A stretch of DNA of 5,135 nt from assembly GCA_028292305.1 (NCBI GenBank), contig JAQGMQ010000087.1, positions 1-5,135 on the forward strand. The letters run 5' to 3'. The translations under genes were made by a program, and so were the position numbers. The notes under the pieces are model-generated. The model was not told the origin of the DNA and made no database searches. It saw nothing but the letters and a program-made list of their open reading frames with translations. Below are positions 1 through 4,445 of the stretch, in pieces (the stretch's first letter is position 1; the number at the start of each line of letters is the position of its first letter). This DNA is from Rhodoferax sp. (GTDB taxonomy: Bacteria; Pseudomonadota; Gammaproteobacteria; Burkholderiales; Burkholderiaceae_C).

Positions 1-1
1 C

Positions 2-358
2 GACACCGTCAAGGCGCTGGCCCAGGCCTTGGGCAAGTCGCCCATCACGGTGAAGAACGCGCCGGGCTTTGTGGTCAACCGCATCCTGGTGCCGATGATC
101 AACGAAGCCCTGTTCGTGCTGGCCGAGGGCCTGGCCACGCCGGAGGACATCGACGCCGGCATGAAGCTCGGCTGCAACCAGCCCATCGGTCCGCTGGCGC
201 TGGCCGACATGATCGGCCTGGACGTGTGCCTGGCGGTGATGGAGGTCTACCTCAACGAATTCGGCGACAGCAAGTACCGGCCGTGCCCCTTGCTGAAGGA
301 GATGGTGGCCGCGGGCCGCCTCGGCCGCAAGACGGGGCAGGGCGTCTACAAGTATTGA
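2..358 (+). CDS. 3-hydroxybutyryl-CoA dehydrogenase, C-terminal part (5' end outside window)
   Basis: The reading frame is open from the left edge and ends at TGA 356-358, giving the last 118 residues of a cytoplasmic NAD(P)-dependent 3-hydroxyacyl-CoA dehydrogenase. Such enzymes interconvert acetoacetyl-CoA and 3-hydroxybutyryl-CoA (fatty-acid, butanoate or aromatic degradation). Visible family marks are NAPGFVVNR (visible residues 19-27), whose Asn corresponds by family knowledge to the active-site Asn, then EDIDAGMKLG, the PIGPLALADMIGLD block of the C-terminal helical domain, and the closing GRKTGQGVYKY motif. The Rossmann NAD-binding domain and the catalytic Ser and His lie upstream of the window. 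The ending is full-length, with no sign of decay. It could equally be called hbd or paaH family; the substrate range cannot be read from this part, so no symbol is given. A REP-like hairpin follows 29 nt after the stop. Confidence 0.93.
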   Translation, partial: DTVKALAQALGKSPITVKNAPGFVVNRILVPMINEALFVLAEGLATPEDIDAGMKLGCNQPIGPLALADMIGLDVCLAVMEVYLNEFGDSKYRPCPLLKEMVAAGRLGRKTGQGVYKY

Positions 359-387
359 CTTGCAGCTACGGCGCGGCGGTTGTGCTT

Positions 388-423
388 CCTTTCCCGCATG
401 CGGGACAGGGCTGGGGTGAGGGC
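388..423. repeat. REP-like intergenic hairpin, possible terminator
   Basis: The arms 388-397 (CCTTTCCCGC) and 400-409 (GCGGGACAGG) pair with a single T/C mismatch around a central GCATGC. They are followed by GCTGGGGTGAGGG. From general knowledge, the combination of a CCCGC/GCGGG hairpin with a downstream GGGGTGAGGG tail is a common dispersed intergenic element in proteobacteria. It lies just after the dehydrogenase stop and has no T-run, so a role in 3'-end formation is only possible. The rest of the 359-500 gap shows nothing else recognisable. Confidence 0.5.
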
Positions 424-506
424 GGCATGTGAACCTGTCGACGGCTCAGTTCAAACCCGCTGCCCGTTCGATCCCGTTCCCATCAACGGTCCTTTTCTAA
501 TTTAAG

Positions 507-535
507 TTGCGCGCGATCTAATTGCGAGCTACAAT
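507..535 (+). promoter_or_regulatory. Predicted ohrR promoter, possibly leaderless
   Basis: A -10-like TACAAT (530-535, 5 of 6 to TATAAT) lies 17 bp after TTGCGC (507-512), a weak -35. The hexamer ends 6 nt before the ATG at 542, so a transcript would start at or near the A of the ATG. No Shine-Dalgarno sequence is visible ahead of the gene, which fits a leaderless message. Alternative -10 candidates TCTAAT stand at 496-501 and 517-522, exactly 21 bp apart. Confidence 0.4.
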
Positions 536-536
536 T
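520..536. promoter_or_regulatory. Candidate OhrR operator
   Basis: The inverted repeat AATTG (520-524) / CAATT (532-536), with a 7-bp centre, overlaps the proposed -10 TACAAT. OhrR operators of other bacteria are AT-rich palindromes built on TACAATT/AATTGTA, and TACAATT is present here at 530-536. In this GC-rich window the AT-rich patch just before a MarR/OhrR gene stands out. Binding here would block RNA polymerase and give autorepression. A direct repeat TCTAATT (496-502 and 517-523) may add a second half-site. Motif identity is seen; OhrR binding is inference. Confidence 0.5.
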
Positions 537-541
537 CAACC

Positions 542-991
542 ATGGCAACCAAAGACACTCCCGTGAACCCGATGCTGCAGCTGGACAACCAGCTCTGCTT
601 CGCGCTGTATTCCACGTCGCTGGCGATGACCAAGTTATACAAGCCGCTGCTCGAAGAGTTGAACCTGACTTACCCGCAGTACCTGGCGATGCTGGTACTG
701 TGGGAGCGCGACGGCCTGATGGTGTCCGAGCTGGGCGACCGGCTCTACCTCGACTCGGGCACGCTCACGCCGTTGCTCAAGCGCATGGAGGCCAACGGCT
801 TCATCAGCCGGGTGCGCGATGTGGCCGATGAGCGCCGCGTGCATGTCCGCTTGACGGCTGCCGGCCGCAAGCTCAAAGTAGCCGCCGGCCGCATCCCCGG
901 CTGCATCGCCGAGGCGGCCCAGTGCAGCATTCCCGAGTTGATCGCGCTCACGCAGCAGATCCAGACCTTGCGCGGTCGGCTTACCGGCTGA
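542..991 (+). CDS. ohrR: OhrR, thiol-based MarR-family repressor of organic peroxide resistance
   Basis: A 149-residue MarR-family DNA-binding regulator. The N-terminal LDNQLCFALYS carries the reactive peroxide-sensing Cys19. Tyr23, Tyr33 and Tyr44 sit at the same relative spacing as the Cys15, Tyr19, Tyr29 and Tyr40 network known for Bacillus OhrR. The winged helix follows (VSELGDRLYLDSGTLTPLLKRME helix-turn-helix at about residues 61-83; DERRVHVRLT wing at about 96-104). Extra cysteines at 121 and 128 fit the 2-Cys type, in which oxidised Cys19 forms a disulphide with a C-terminal Cys and releases DNA. The length is normal. The ATG at 542 is chosen because it leaves the full N-terminal helix; there is no Shine-Dalgarno, and a -10-like hexamer ends 6 nt before it. 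Its probable target, ohr, follows 82 bp downstream on the same strand. Confidence 0.94.
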   Translation: MATKDTPVNPMLQLDNQLCFALYSTSLAMTKLYKPLLEELNLTYPQYLAMLVLWERDGLMVSELGDRLYLDSGTLTPLLKRMEANGFISRVRDVADERRVHVRLTAAGRKLKVAAGRIPGCIAEAAQCSIPELIALTQQIQTLRGRLTG

Positions 992-1059
992 TTGCCCTGT
1001 TCCACCGTTTCACCCACCTTTTCATTTACCCACCCGCTTCACTCCGAAGCATTCAACCC

Positions 1060-1067
1060 GAAGGAAA
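1060..1067 (+). promoter_or_regulatory. Ribosome binding site of ohr
   Basis: GAAGGAAA lies 6 nt before ATG 1074 and is the clearest Shine-Dalgarno sequence in the window. It fixes the ohr start and contrasts with ohrR and the srkA homologue, which show none. The 82-bp ohrR-ohr gap holds no obvious OhrR-like AATTG palindrome, so ohr is probably co-transcribed from the ohrR promoter. Confidence 0.7.
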
Positions 1068-1073
1068 ACCACC

Positions 1074-1508
1074 ATGGTCAAGAAGCTCGAAAAAGTCGTT
1101 TACACCGCACACGCCCACACCACCGGCGGCCGCGAAGGCAACTCCAAGTCCAGCGACGGCGCATTGGAAGTCACGCTGTCCACGCCGAAGGAAATGGGCG
1201 GCGCCGGCGGCTCCGGCACCAACCCCGAGCAGCTGTTCGCAGCCGGTTATTCGGCCTGCTTCATGGGCGCCATGAAGGCCGTCAGCGGCAAGCTCAAGAT
1301 CGCCGTGCCGGCCGATGCCTCGATCGACGCTTCGGTGTCCTTCGGCCCCATTGAAAACAACGCCTACGGCATCGCCGTGAAGATGGAAATCCACCTGCCC
1401 GGCCTGGAGGCCGACAAGGCCAAGGAACTGGTGGCAGCCGCCCACCACGTCTGCCCTTATTCCAACGCCACCCGCGACAACATCGAAGTCGATCTGGTCA
1501 TCGCCTAA
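1074..1508 (+). CDS. ohr: Ohr, organic hydroperoxide reductase (OsmC/Ohr family)
   Basis: A 144-residue cytoplasmic thiol peroxidase that reduces fatty-acid and other organic hydroperoxides, in the known family using lipoylated proteins as electron donor. The catalytic pair is Cys62 (AAGYSACFMGA) and Cys127 (HHVCPYSNATR). The conserved substrate-gating Arg20 (TTGGREG) and Glu52 (GTNPEQLF) are present, which separates Ohr from OsmC. Length and ends are complete, and a good Shine-Dalgarno precedes the ATG. It lies downstream of ohrR on the same strand, the classic sensor/effector pair: peroxide oxidises OhrR and relieves repression, and Ohr removes the peroxide. A large hairpin follows the stop. 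Confidence 0.96.
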   Translation: MVKKLEKVVYTAHAHTTGGREGNSKSSDGALEVTLSTPKEMGGAGGSGTNPEQLFAAGYSACFMGAMKAVSGKLKIAVPADASIDASVSFGPIENNAYGIAVKMEIHLPGLEADKAKELVAAAHHVCPYSNATRDNIEVDLVIA

Positions 1509-1517
1509 GGTTCTTCA

Positions 1518-1533
1518 CGCCCCGAAAGGGGCG
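1518..1533 (+). terminator. Small GC-rich hairpin after ohr
   Basis: The arms CGCCCC (1518-1523) and GGGGCG (1528-1533) form a perfect 6-bp stem closed by a GAAA tetraloop, 9 nt after the ohr stop. There is no following T-run. It is probably part of the 3' end structure together with the larger hairpin at 1537-1582. Confidence 0.4.
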
Positions 1534-1536
1534 CGC

Positions 1537-1582
1537 AACGGCCCAGGCCGGAGGGATTCATCGCCCTCCTGTCTGGGCCGTT
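1537..1582 (+). terminator. Compound hairpin, probable ohrR-ohr terminator
   Basis: The perfect 10-bp outer arms AACGGCCCAG (1537-1546) and CTGGGCCGTT (1573-1582) enclose an inner 6-bp stem GGAGGG (1550-1555) / CCCTCC (1564-1569). A 3-by-3 internal loop separates the stems and the apical loop is 8 nt. Only two T's close it, so it is not a textbook U-tract terminator, but the 16 paired bases just after ohr and before the next gene make transcript-end formation or 3' protection likely. Confidence 0.55.
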
Positions 1583-1594
1583 GGCATTGGCGGC

Positions 1595-1600
1595 GACAAT
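1595..1600 (+). promoter_or_regulatory. Possible -10 element of the srkA homologue
   Basis: GACAAT ends 6 nt before the ATG at 1607, the same geometry as TACAAT before ohrR. There is no Shine-Dalgarno and no convincing -35. The match is a short motif in one position, so this is only suggestive of leaderless transcription. Confidence 0.25.
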
Positions 1601-1606
1601 CGCTGC

Positions 1607-2644
1607 ATGCTTCCAACCACCGACTCCGGCGCCGCAGCCGACGGCTCGCACCCGTACCAGACGCTCACACCCGACGTGGTGCTCGACGCGCTGGCCAGCG
1701 TCGGCCTGTATGGCGACGGGCGCCTCACCGCGTTGAGCTCGTATGAAAACCGCGTCTAACAGATCCGCGTCGAAGACGGCAGCACCGTGGTGGCCAAGTT
1801 CTACCGGCCCGAACGCTGGAGCACCGCCCAAATTCTCGAAGAACACAGCTTTGCCGCCGAGTTGATGGCGGCCGAGATTCCGGCCGTCGGCCCGCTGGTG
1901 CTCAACGGCGCCACGCTGCACCAGTTCGGCGGCTTCGCGTTCAGCGTGAGCCCCAACCGCGGTGGCCGCGGCCCCGAGCTGGACGATTTCGAGGTGCTCG
2001 AATGGATCGGCCGCTTCCTCGCGCGCATCCACAGCGTGGGCGCGCGCGAGCCGTTCATGCACCGCCCGGCGCTCGACCTGCAGAGCTTCGGCATCGCCTC
2101 GCGCGACTGGCTGCTCGGGCATGAAATGATCCCCATGGACGTGCAGAGCGAGTGGCGCACGGCCTGCAATACGGCGCTGGACATGATCGCGGCCAGCCCC
2201 TTGCCCGGCGGCAGCGCCGCGTCACCCATCAAGACGCTGCGCCTGCACGGCGACTGCCACCCCGGCAACATCCTGTGGACGCCTACCGACCGGCCGAACG
2301 GCGGCCCGCATTTCGTCGATCTCGACGACGCCCGCACCGGCCCGGCCGTGCAGGACCTGTGGATGCTGCTCAGCGGCGACCGCGCCCAGCGCACCGGGCA
2401 GCTCAGCGGCCTGGTCGACGGTTATGAACAGTTCCGCAGCTTCGACCGCCGCGAGCTGGCCCTGATCGAGCCGCTGCGCACGCTGCGCCTGATCCACTAC
2501 AGCGCCTGGCTGGCGCGCCGCTGGAGCGACCCGACCTTCCCCATCAACTTCCCGTGGTTCGGCACCAGCGACTACTGGGTCGGCCAGGTCAACATGCTGA
2601 CCGAGCAGATCGAGGCCATGGGCGAGGAGCCGTTGTACGTATGA
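1607..2644 (+). pseudogene. srkA: SrkA/YihE-family stress-response kinase, interrupted by a TAA at codon 51
   Basis: The frame from ATG 1607 to TGA 2642-2644 would encode 345 residues of the SrkA (RdoA/YihE) family, cytoplasmic Ser/Thr kinases with an aminoglycoside-phosphotransferase fold involved in stress survival. Motifs from the full frame are: N-terminal YQTLTPDVVLDAL; nucleotide-binding Lys64 in AKFYRPERW; catalytic-loop HGDCHPGN (214-221) with Asp216 and Asn221; metal-binding Asp238 in FVDLDDARTGPAVQDLW; and the usual C-terminal SDYW region. Codon 51 (1757-1759) is TAA, in SSYENRV-stop-QIRVEDG, where the family has Tyr (NRVYQ); one base change from TAC or TAT explains it. Both sides keep frame and similarity, so the damage is recent or a read error. 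Restart at GTG 1787 would give 285 residues, losing the start of the kinase N-lobe and with no Shine-Dalgarno, so it is unlikely to be functional. Confidence 0.85.
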
Positions 2645-2835
2645 ATTTCGCGACCGCAGACACCGCACCGCGGCGCATGGCCGTGCGCCCGGCCTTCCTG
2701 CCCGTGCTGCCGCCGCGTGGTGCGCCCTGGGCCGAGTGGCGCGAGGCGCTGGTCTACACCGGCTACAGCCTCGGCAGCTACCTGCTGCTCAACGTGGTCG
2801 AAGACCCGGCCTGGCTGGCGCTGGCCTTTTGCTGA
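2641..2835 (+). CDS. Small protein of unknown function, coupled to the srkA homologue
   Basis: A 64-residue ORF whose ATG overlaps the upstream stop codon (ATGA at 2641-2644), the usual sign of translational coupling. The N-terminal half is polar and Arg/Pro-rich (RRMAVRPAFLPVLPPRGAPW). The C-terminal half (about residues 37-64), with YTGYSLGSYLLLNVV and then AWLALAFC, is hydrophobic, giving possibly one membrane segment with a weak second one broken by VEDP. No catalytic motif or family is recognised. If the upstream TAA at 1757 stops translation, coupling would be weakened by polarity unless ribosomes restart. Codon use matches its neighbours. It ends 12 bp from the tail of the convergent lipoprotein gene. 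Confidence 0.6.
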   Translation: MNFATADTAPRRMAVRPAFLPVLPPRGAPWAEWREALVYTGYSLGSYLLLNVVEDPAWLALAFC

Positions 2836-2847
2836 CCACCCGTTGAT

Positions 2848-3192
2848 TCAGTGCCGTGGCGCGTCAACCGCCGGCGCGCTCTTCGGGTCGTAGATCACCG
2901 TGCCGGTGCCCACGCCGGCGCCCACCCGCGCACCGCCACCCACCCCGGTGCTCACGCCCACACCCGCGCCCGCGGACACCTGGCCGCGCTGGTTCACCCC
3001 CACCCCCACGCCCACCGGACCCACGCCCGTCCCCAAGCCCAGATTCACATCGCCGCCCGAGTTGACACCCACGCCGATCGACACGCCGGGAAAGAGCGGA
3101 ACGCTGATGCCCACGCCGCTGGCGCATCCGGCGAGGAGGGCGCAGGCGGCGAGCAAGGGGGCCAAGGCGTGCTGGCGAAAACGGGGTGTCAT
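2848..3192 (-). CDS. Glycine/valine-rich putative lipoprotein
   Basis: A 114-residue protein from ATG 3192 to TGA 2848-2850. The N-terminus is a lipoprotein signal: Arg4, Arg6, hydrophobic LAPLLAACALL, then lipobox LAGC with acceptor Cys23. Ser25 and the absence of Asp at +2 suggest outer-membrane sorting. The mature part (about residues 27-98) is a low-complexity run of GVGV-type alternation (GVSIGVGVN, VGPVGVGVGVN, AGAGVGVSTGVGGG), with Asn/Gln/Asp at intervals, followed by a polar tail. Similar Gly-rich lipoproteins of unknown role are common in Burkholderiales. The frame extends further upstream, but that part has no signal sequence and reads as intergenic, so the start at 3192 is preferred. 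No function is assigned. No terminator is visible in the 12-bp convergent gap. Confidence 0.75.
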   Translation of the reverse strand: MTPRFRQHALAPLLAACALLAGCASGVGISVPLFPGVSIGVGVNSGGDVNLGLGTGVGPVGVGVGVNQRGQVSAGAGVGVSTGVGGGARVGAGVGTGTVIYDPKSAPAVDAPRH

Positions 3193-3199
3193 GGGTCTG

Positions 3200-3205
3200 A
3201 TGCTA
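3200..3205 (-). promoter_or_regulatory. Possible -10 element of the lipoprotein gene
   Basis: On the minus strand TAGCAT ends 7 nt before ATG 3192 and matches the TANNNT core. There is no Shine-Dalgarno between it and the start. The -35 region (CCCTTT) is not convincing. It is the third gene in the window with this hexamer-to-start spacing. Confidence 0.25.
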
Positions 3206-3452
3206 ACTGCGGGCGTGACGAGAAAGGGTTTCTGAATGTGTTGCGGTTGGACCGACAGGGCCAGCGTGGTTTCGAGAATACGCCAGCTGCGGGAAGCAGG
3301 CACCGGCCTCGTTCTACCTGGGTTGCATCTATGCGATTGGGTTGCGGGGCGATTCAGCGGCATGAGGACACTCATGTCGGTAAGGCTGTTTCGAGGCAAA
3401 TGTGGCTGGGCGGCTCCCCTCGGTGTGTGTGAACAATGACAGCCTCGACCTA
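3206..3452. other. Intergenic stretch without a supported gene
   Basis: This roughly 250-bp stretch lies between the lipoprotein promoter region and the first traces of CRISPR decay. Short frames exist on both strands but none has a start signal or a recognisable product. Stretches at 3322-3353 and 3388-3419 (the latter beginning GTTTC) lie in phase with the CRISPR period but match the repeat at only about 15 of 32 positions, which is too weak to call. Confidence 0.5.
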
Positions 3453-3548
3453 AAGGTCAATGACACGTCAAGGGTGAGCGCGACTGGCCCCCATCGTCGC
3501 CGATGGTGTCGTCGCCCGAACATTGCGCGGGCCAAAGTTGGTCGCGAC
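3453..3548 (-). repeat. Tentative, heavily decayed CRISPR repeats
   Basis: Two stretches ending GAGCGCGAC (3484) and GGTCGCGAC (3548) fall 64-65 bp apart and in phase with the decayed repeats to their right. The second (3517-3548) matches the array consensus at about 16 of 32 positions. The terminal GCGCGAC/TCGCGAC blocks are the main signal. They may be the oldest remnants of the array, but chance in GC-rich DNA is not excluded. Confidence 0.3.
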
Positions 3549-3581
3549 TGCCCTAACCGCGGGTAGGGCTGGCAATGATGC

Positions 3582-3875
3582 GTTTCCATCCATGCTCCGC
3601 CATAGGACGCGACCACGGGTATATCTGGCCCAAGTGACTAGCTGGAGAAGTCCATGCGCCCACATAGGCGCAACTAAGACAAAGCCGCTACAAAGCCTAT
3701 CCTGCCCGAGTGTCAATCCACTTGCCCACATGGACGTGGCAGCAAACCGGGGCTTGTTGACGTTGGGTATTCCCGTTCCAATCCACACGCGTACGTAAGG
3801 CGCGAGGGCGCACATCGACCTGCAGCGCGGCAAGGAAAGCCACGTTTCAATCCACGCGCCCACTTGAGGGGGATC
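3582..3875 (-). repeat. Decayed trailer end of the CRISPR array (five degenerate repeats)
   Basis: Degenerate copies of the array repeat start at 3582, 3644, 3710, 3775 and 3844 (+ coordinates), spaced 62, 66, 65 and 69 bp apart, the period of the intact array. Ungapped or one-gap matches to the consensus are about 23, 23, 20, 24 and 26 of 32. All five have T at + position 8 (AATCC-type), whereas every intact repeat has C there. Divergence is greatest away from the intact block, as expected for the oldest, leader-distal end. The last decayed repeat (3844-3875) is followed after only 5 bp by the first intact one, so about 29 bp of spacer has been lost there. Confidence 0.8.
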
Positions 3876-3880
3876 ATTCT

Positions 3881-4441
3881 GTTTCAACCCACGCGCCCAC
3901 ATGAGGCGCGACTAGTCATCTTGGACGTTGACTGTCCAAGCACAACGTTTCAACCCACGCGCCCACATGAGGCGCGACCTGCAAAGGCAAGACACGGTTT
4001 CAGCGCCAGATAGTTTCAACCCACGCGCCCACATGAGGCGCGACGCGCTAACGAAGCGCCACCCCTCAACCAAGGATGTTTCAACCCACGCGCCCACATG
4101 AGGCGCGACCAGCACGGTTTGGAGAGCGCTCACCGGTAAAGCCGTTTCAACCCACGCGCCCACATGAGGCGCGACCCGCCCTTCGTGCCCGAGGCGACCA
4201 GGCTGGCGGCGTTTCAACCCACGCGCCCACATGAGGCGCGACACGACGTGCCGTCGACAGCGCCAGGGTTGCCGATGTTTCAACCCACGCGCCCACATGA
4301 GGCGCAACTGCCGCAACATGGCTCTCCGTCGTAGAAGACGTTGTTTCAACCCACGCGCCCACATGAGGCGCGACGCAGGACAGGGCAACGCTGCGAGAGA
4401 AGTTCGATTGTTTCAACCCACGCGCCCACATCTGAGCGCGA
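3881..4441 (-). CRISPR. Type I-C CRISPR array, 8 near-identical repeats plus a hybrid ninth
   Basis: 32-nt repeats lie at 3881, 3947, 4013, 4078, 4144, 4211, 4277 and 4343 (+ starts), with a ninth at 4410 intact only over its first 22 nt. The eight spacers (3913-3946, 3979-4012, 4045-4077, 4110-4143, 4176-4210, 4243-4276, 4309-4342, 4375-4409) are 33-35 nt and all different. In crRNA sense (minus strand) the repeat begins GTCGCGCC and ends TGGGTTGAAAC. CGCGCC pairs with GGCGCG over a 7-nt loop, leaving an 11-nt 3' tail, which is the known type I-C architecture with Cas5c cutting at the stem base. The cas fragments on the same strand to the right agree with this orientation, so newer spacers are at the right. 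No leader is present. Repeats are identical except 4277-4308 (GCGCAAC for GCGCGAC). Confidence 0.97.
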
Positions 4442-4445
4442 AAAA
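4410..4445 (-). repeat. Hybrid cas5c/CRISPR repeat at the array's leader end
   Basis: Positions 4410-4431 match the repeat exactly. From 4432 onward the sequence is cas5c coding DNA (minus strand TTCGCGCTCAG) in place of the repeat's GTCGCGCCTC. The two share TCGCGC and CTC-like bases, a plausible short homology for the deletion. The cas5c-derived CGCGC can still pair with GCGCG of the repeat half, so the hybrid keeps a 5-bp stem with a bigger loop and an unchanged 11-nt tail. Confidence 0.85.

Noticed and set aside
745..1017. 90-codon minus-strand frame over ohrR
   Set aside because: It is a shadow of ohrR, which has all OhrR marks in the plus frame.
1505..2122. 205-codon minus-strand frame opposite the srkA homologue
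   Set aside because: It is antisense to clear kinase sequence with family motifs, its composition is the usual GC-rich mirror, and it has no recognisable domain.
1801..2394. 197-codon minus-strand frame opposite the srkA homologue
   Set aside because: It is a shadow of the kinase in another frame, with no start signal and no family resemblance.
3193..3399. 69-residue N-terminal extension of the lipoprotein frame
   Set aside because: The extension would bury the lipoprotein signal peptide inside the protein and has no ribosome binding site; the ATG at 3192 gives a standard signal sequence.
2851..3432. 193-codon plus-strand His/Arg/Ala-rich frame over the lipoprotein gene
   Set aside because: It is an antisense low-complexity artefact of the GVGV-coding repeats; the minus frame has a convincing lipobox signal sequence.
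3468..3902. 144-codon minus frame with MWARGLK, VGAWIET and MWASGL peptides
   Set aside because: The peptides are translations of intact and decayed CRISPR repeats, not a protein gene. They were useful only to trace the decayed repeats.
3979..4012. GTTTCAGCGCC inside a spacer, resembling a partial repeat
   Set aside because: Only GTTTCA and a few following bases match, and spacer length and phase are normal, so chance is sufficient.
3912..4388. 158-codon minus frame with repeated RLMWARGLK peptides
   Set aside because: It lies wholly within the CRISPR array; its repeated peptide has the 66-nt period of the array.
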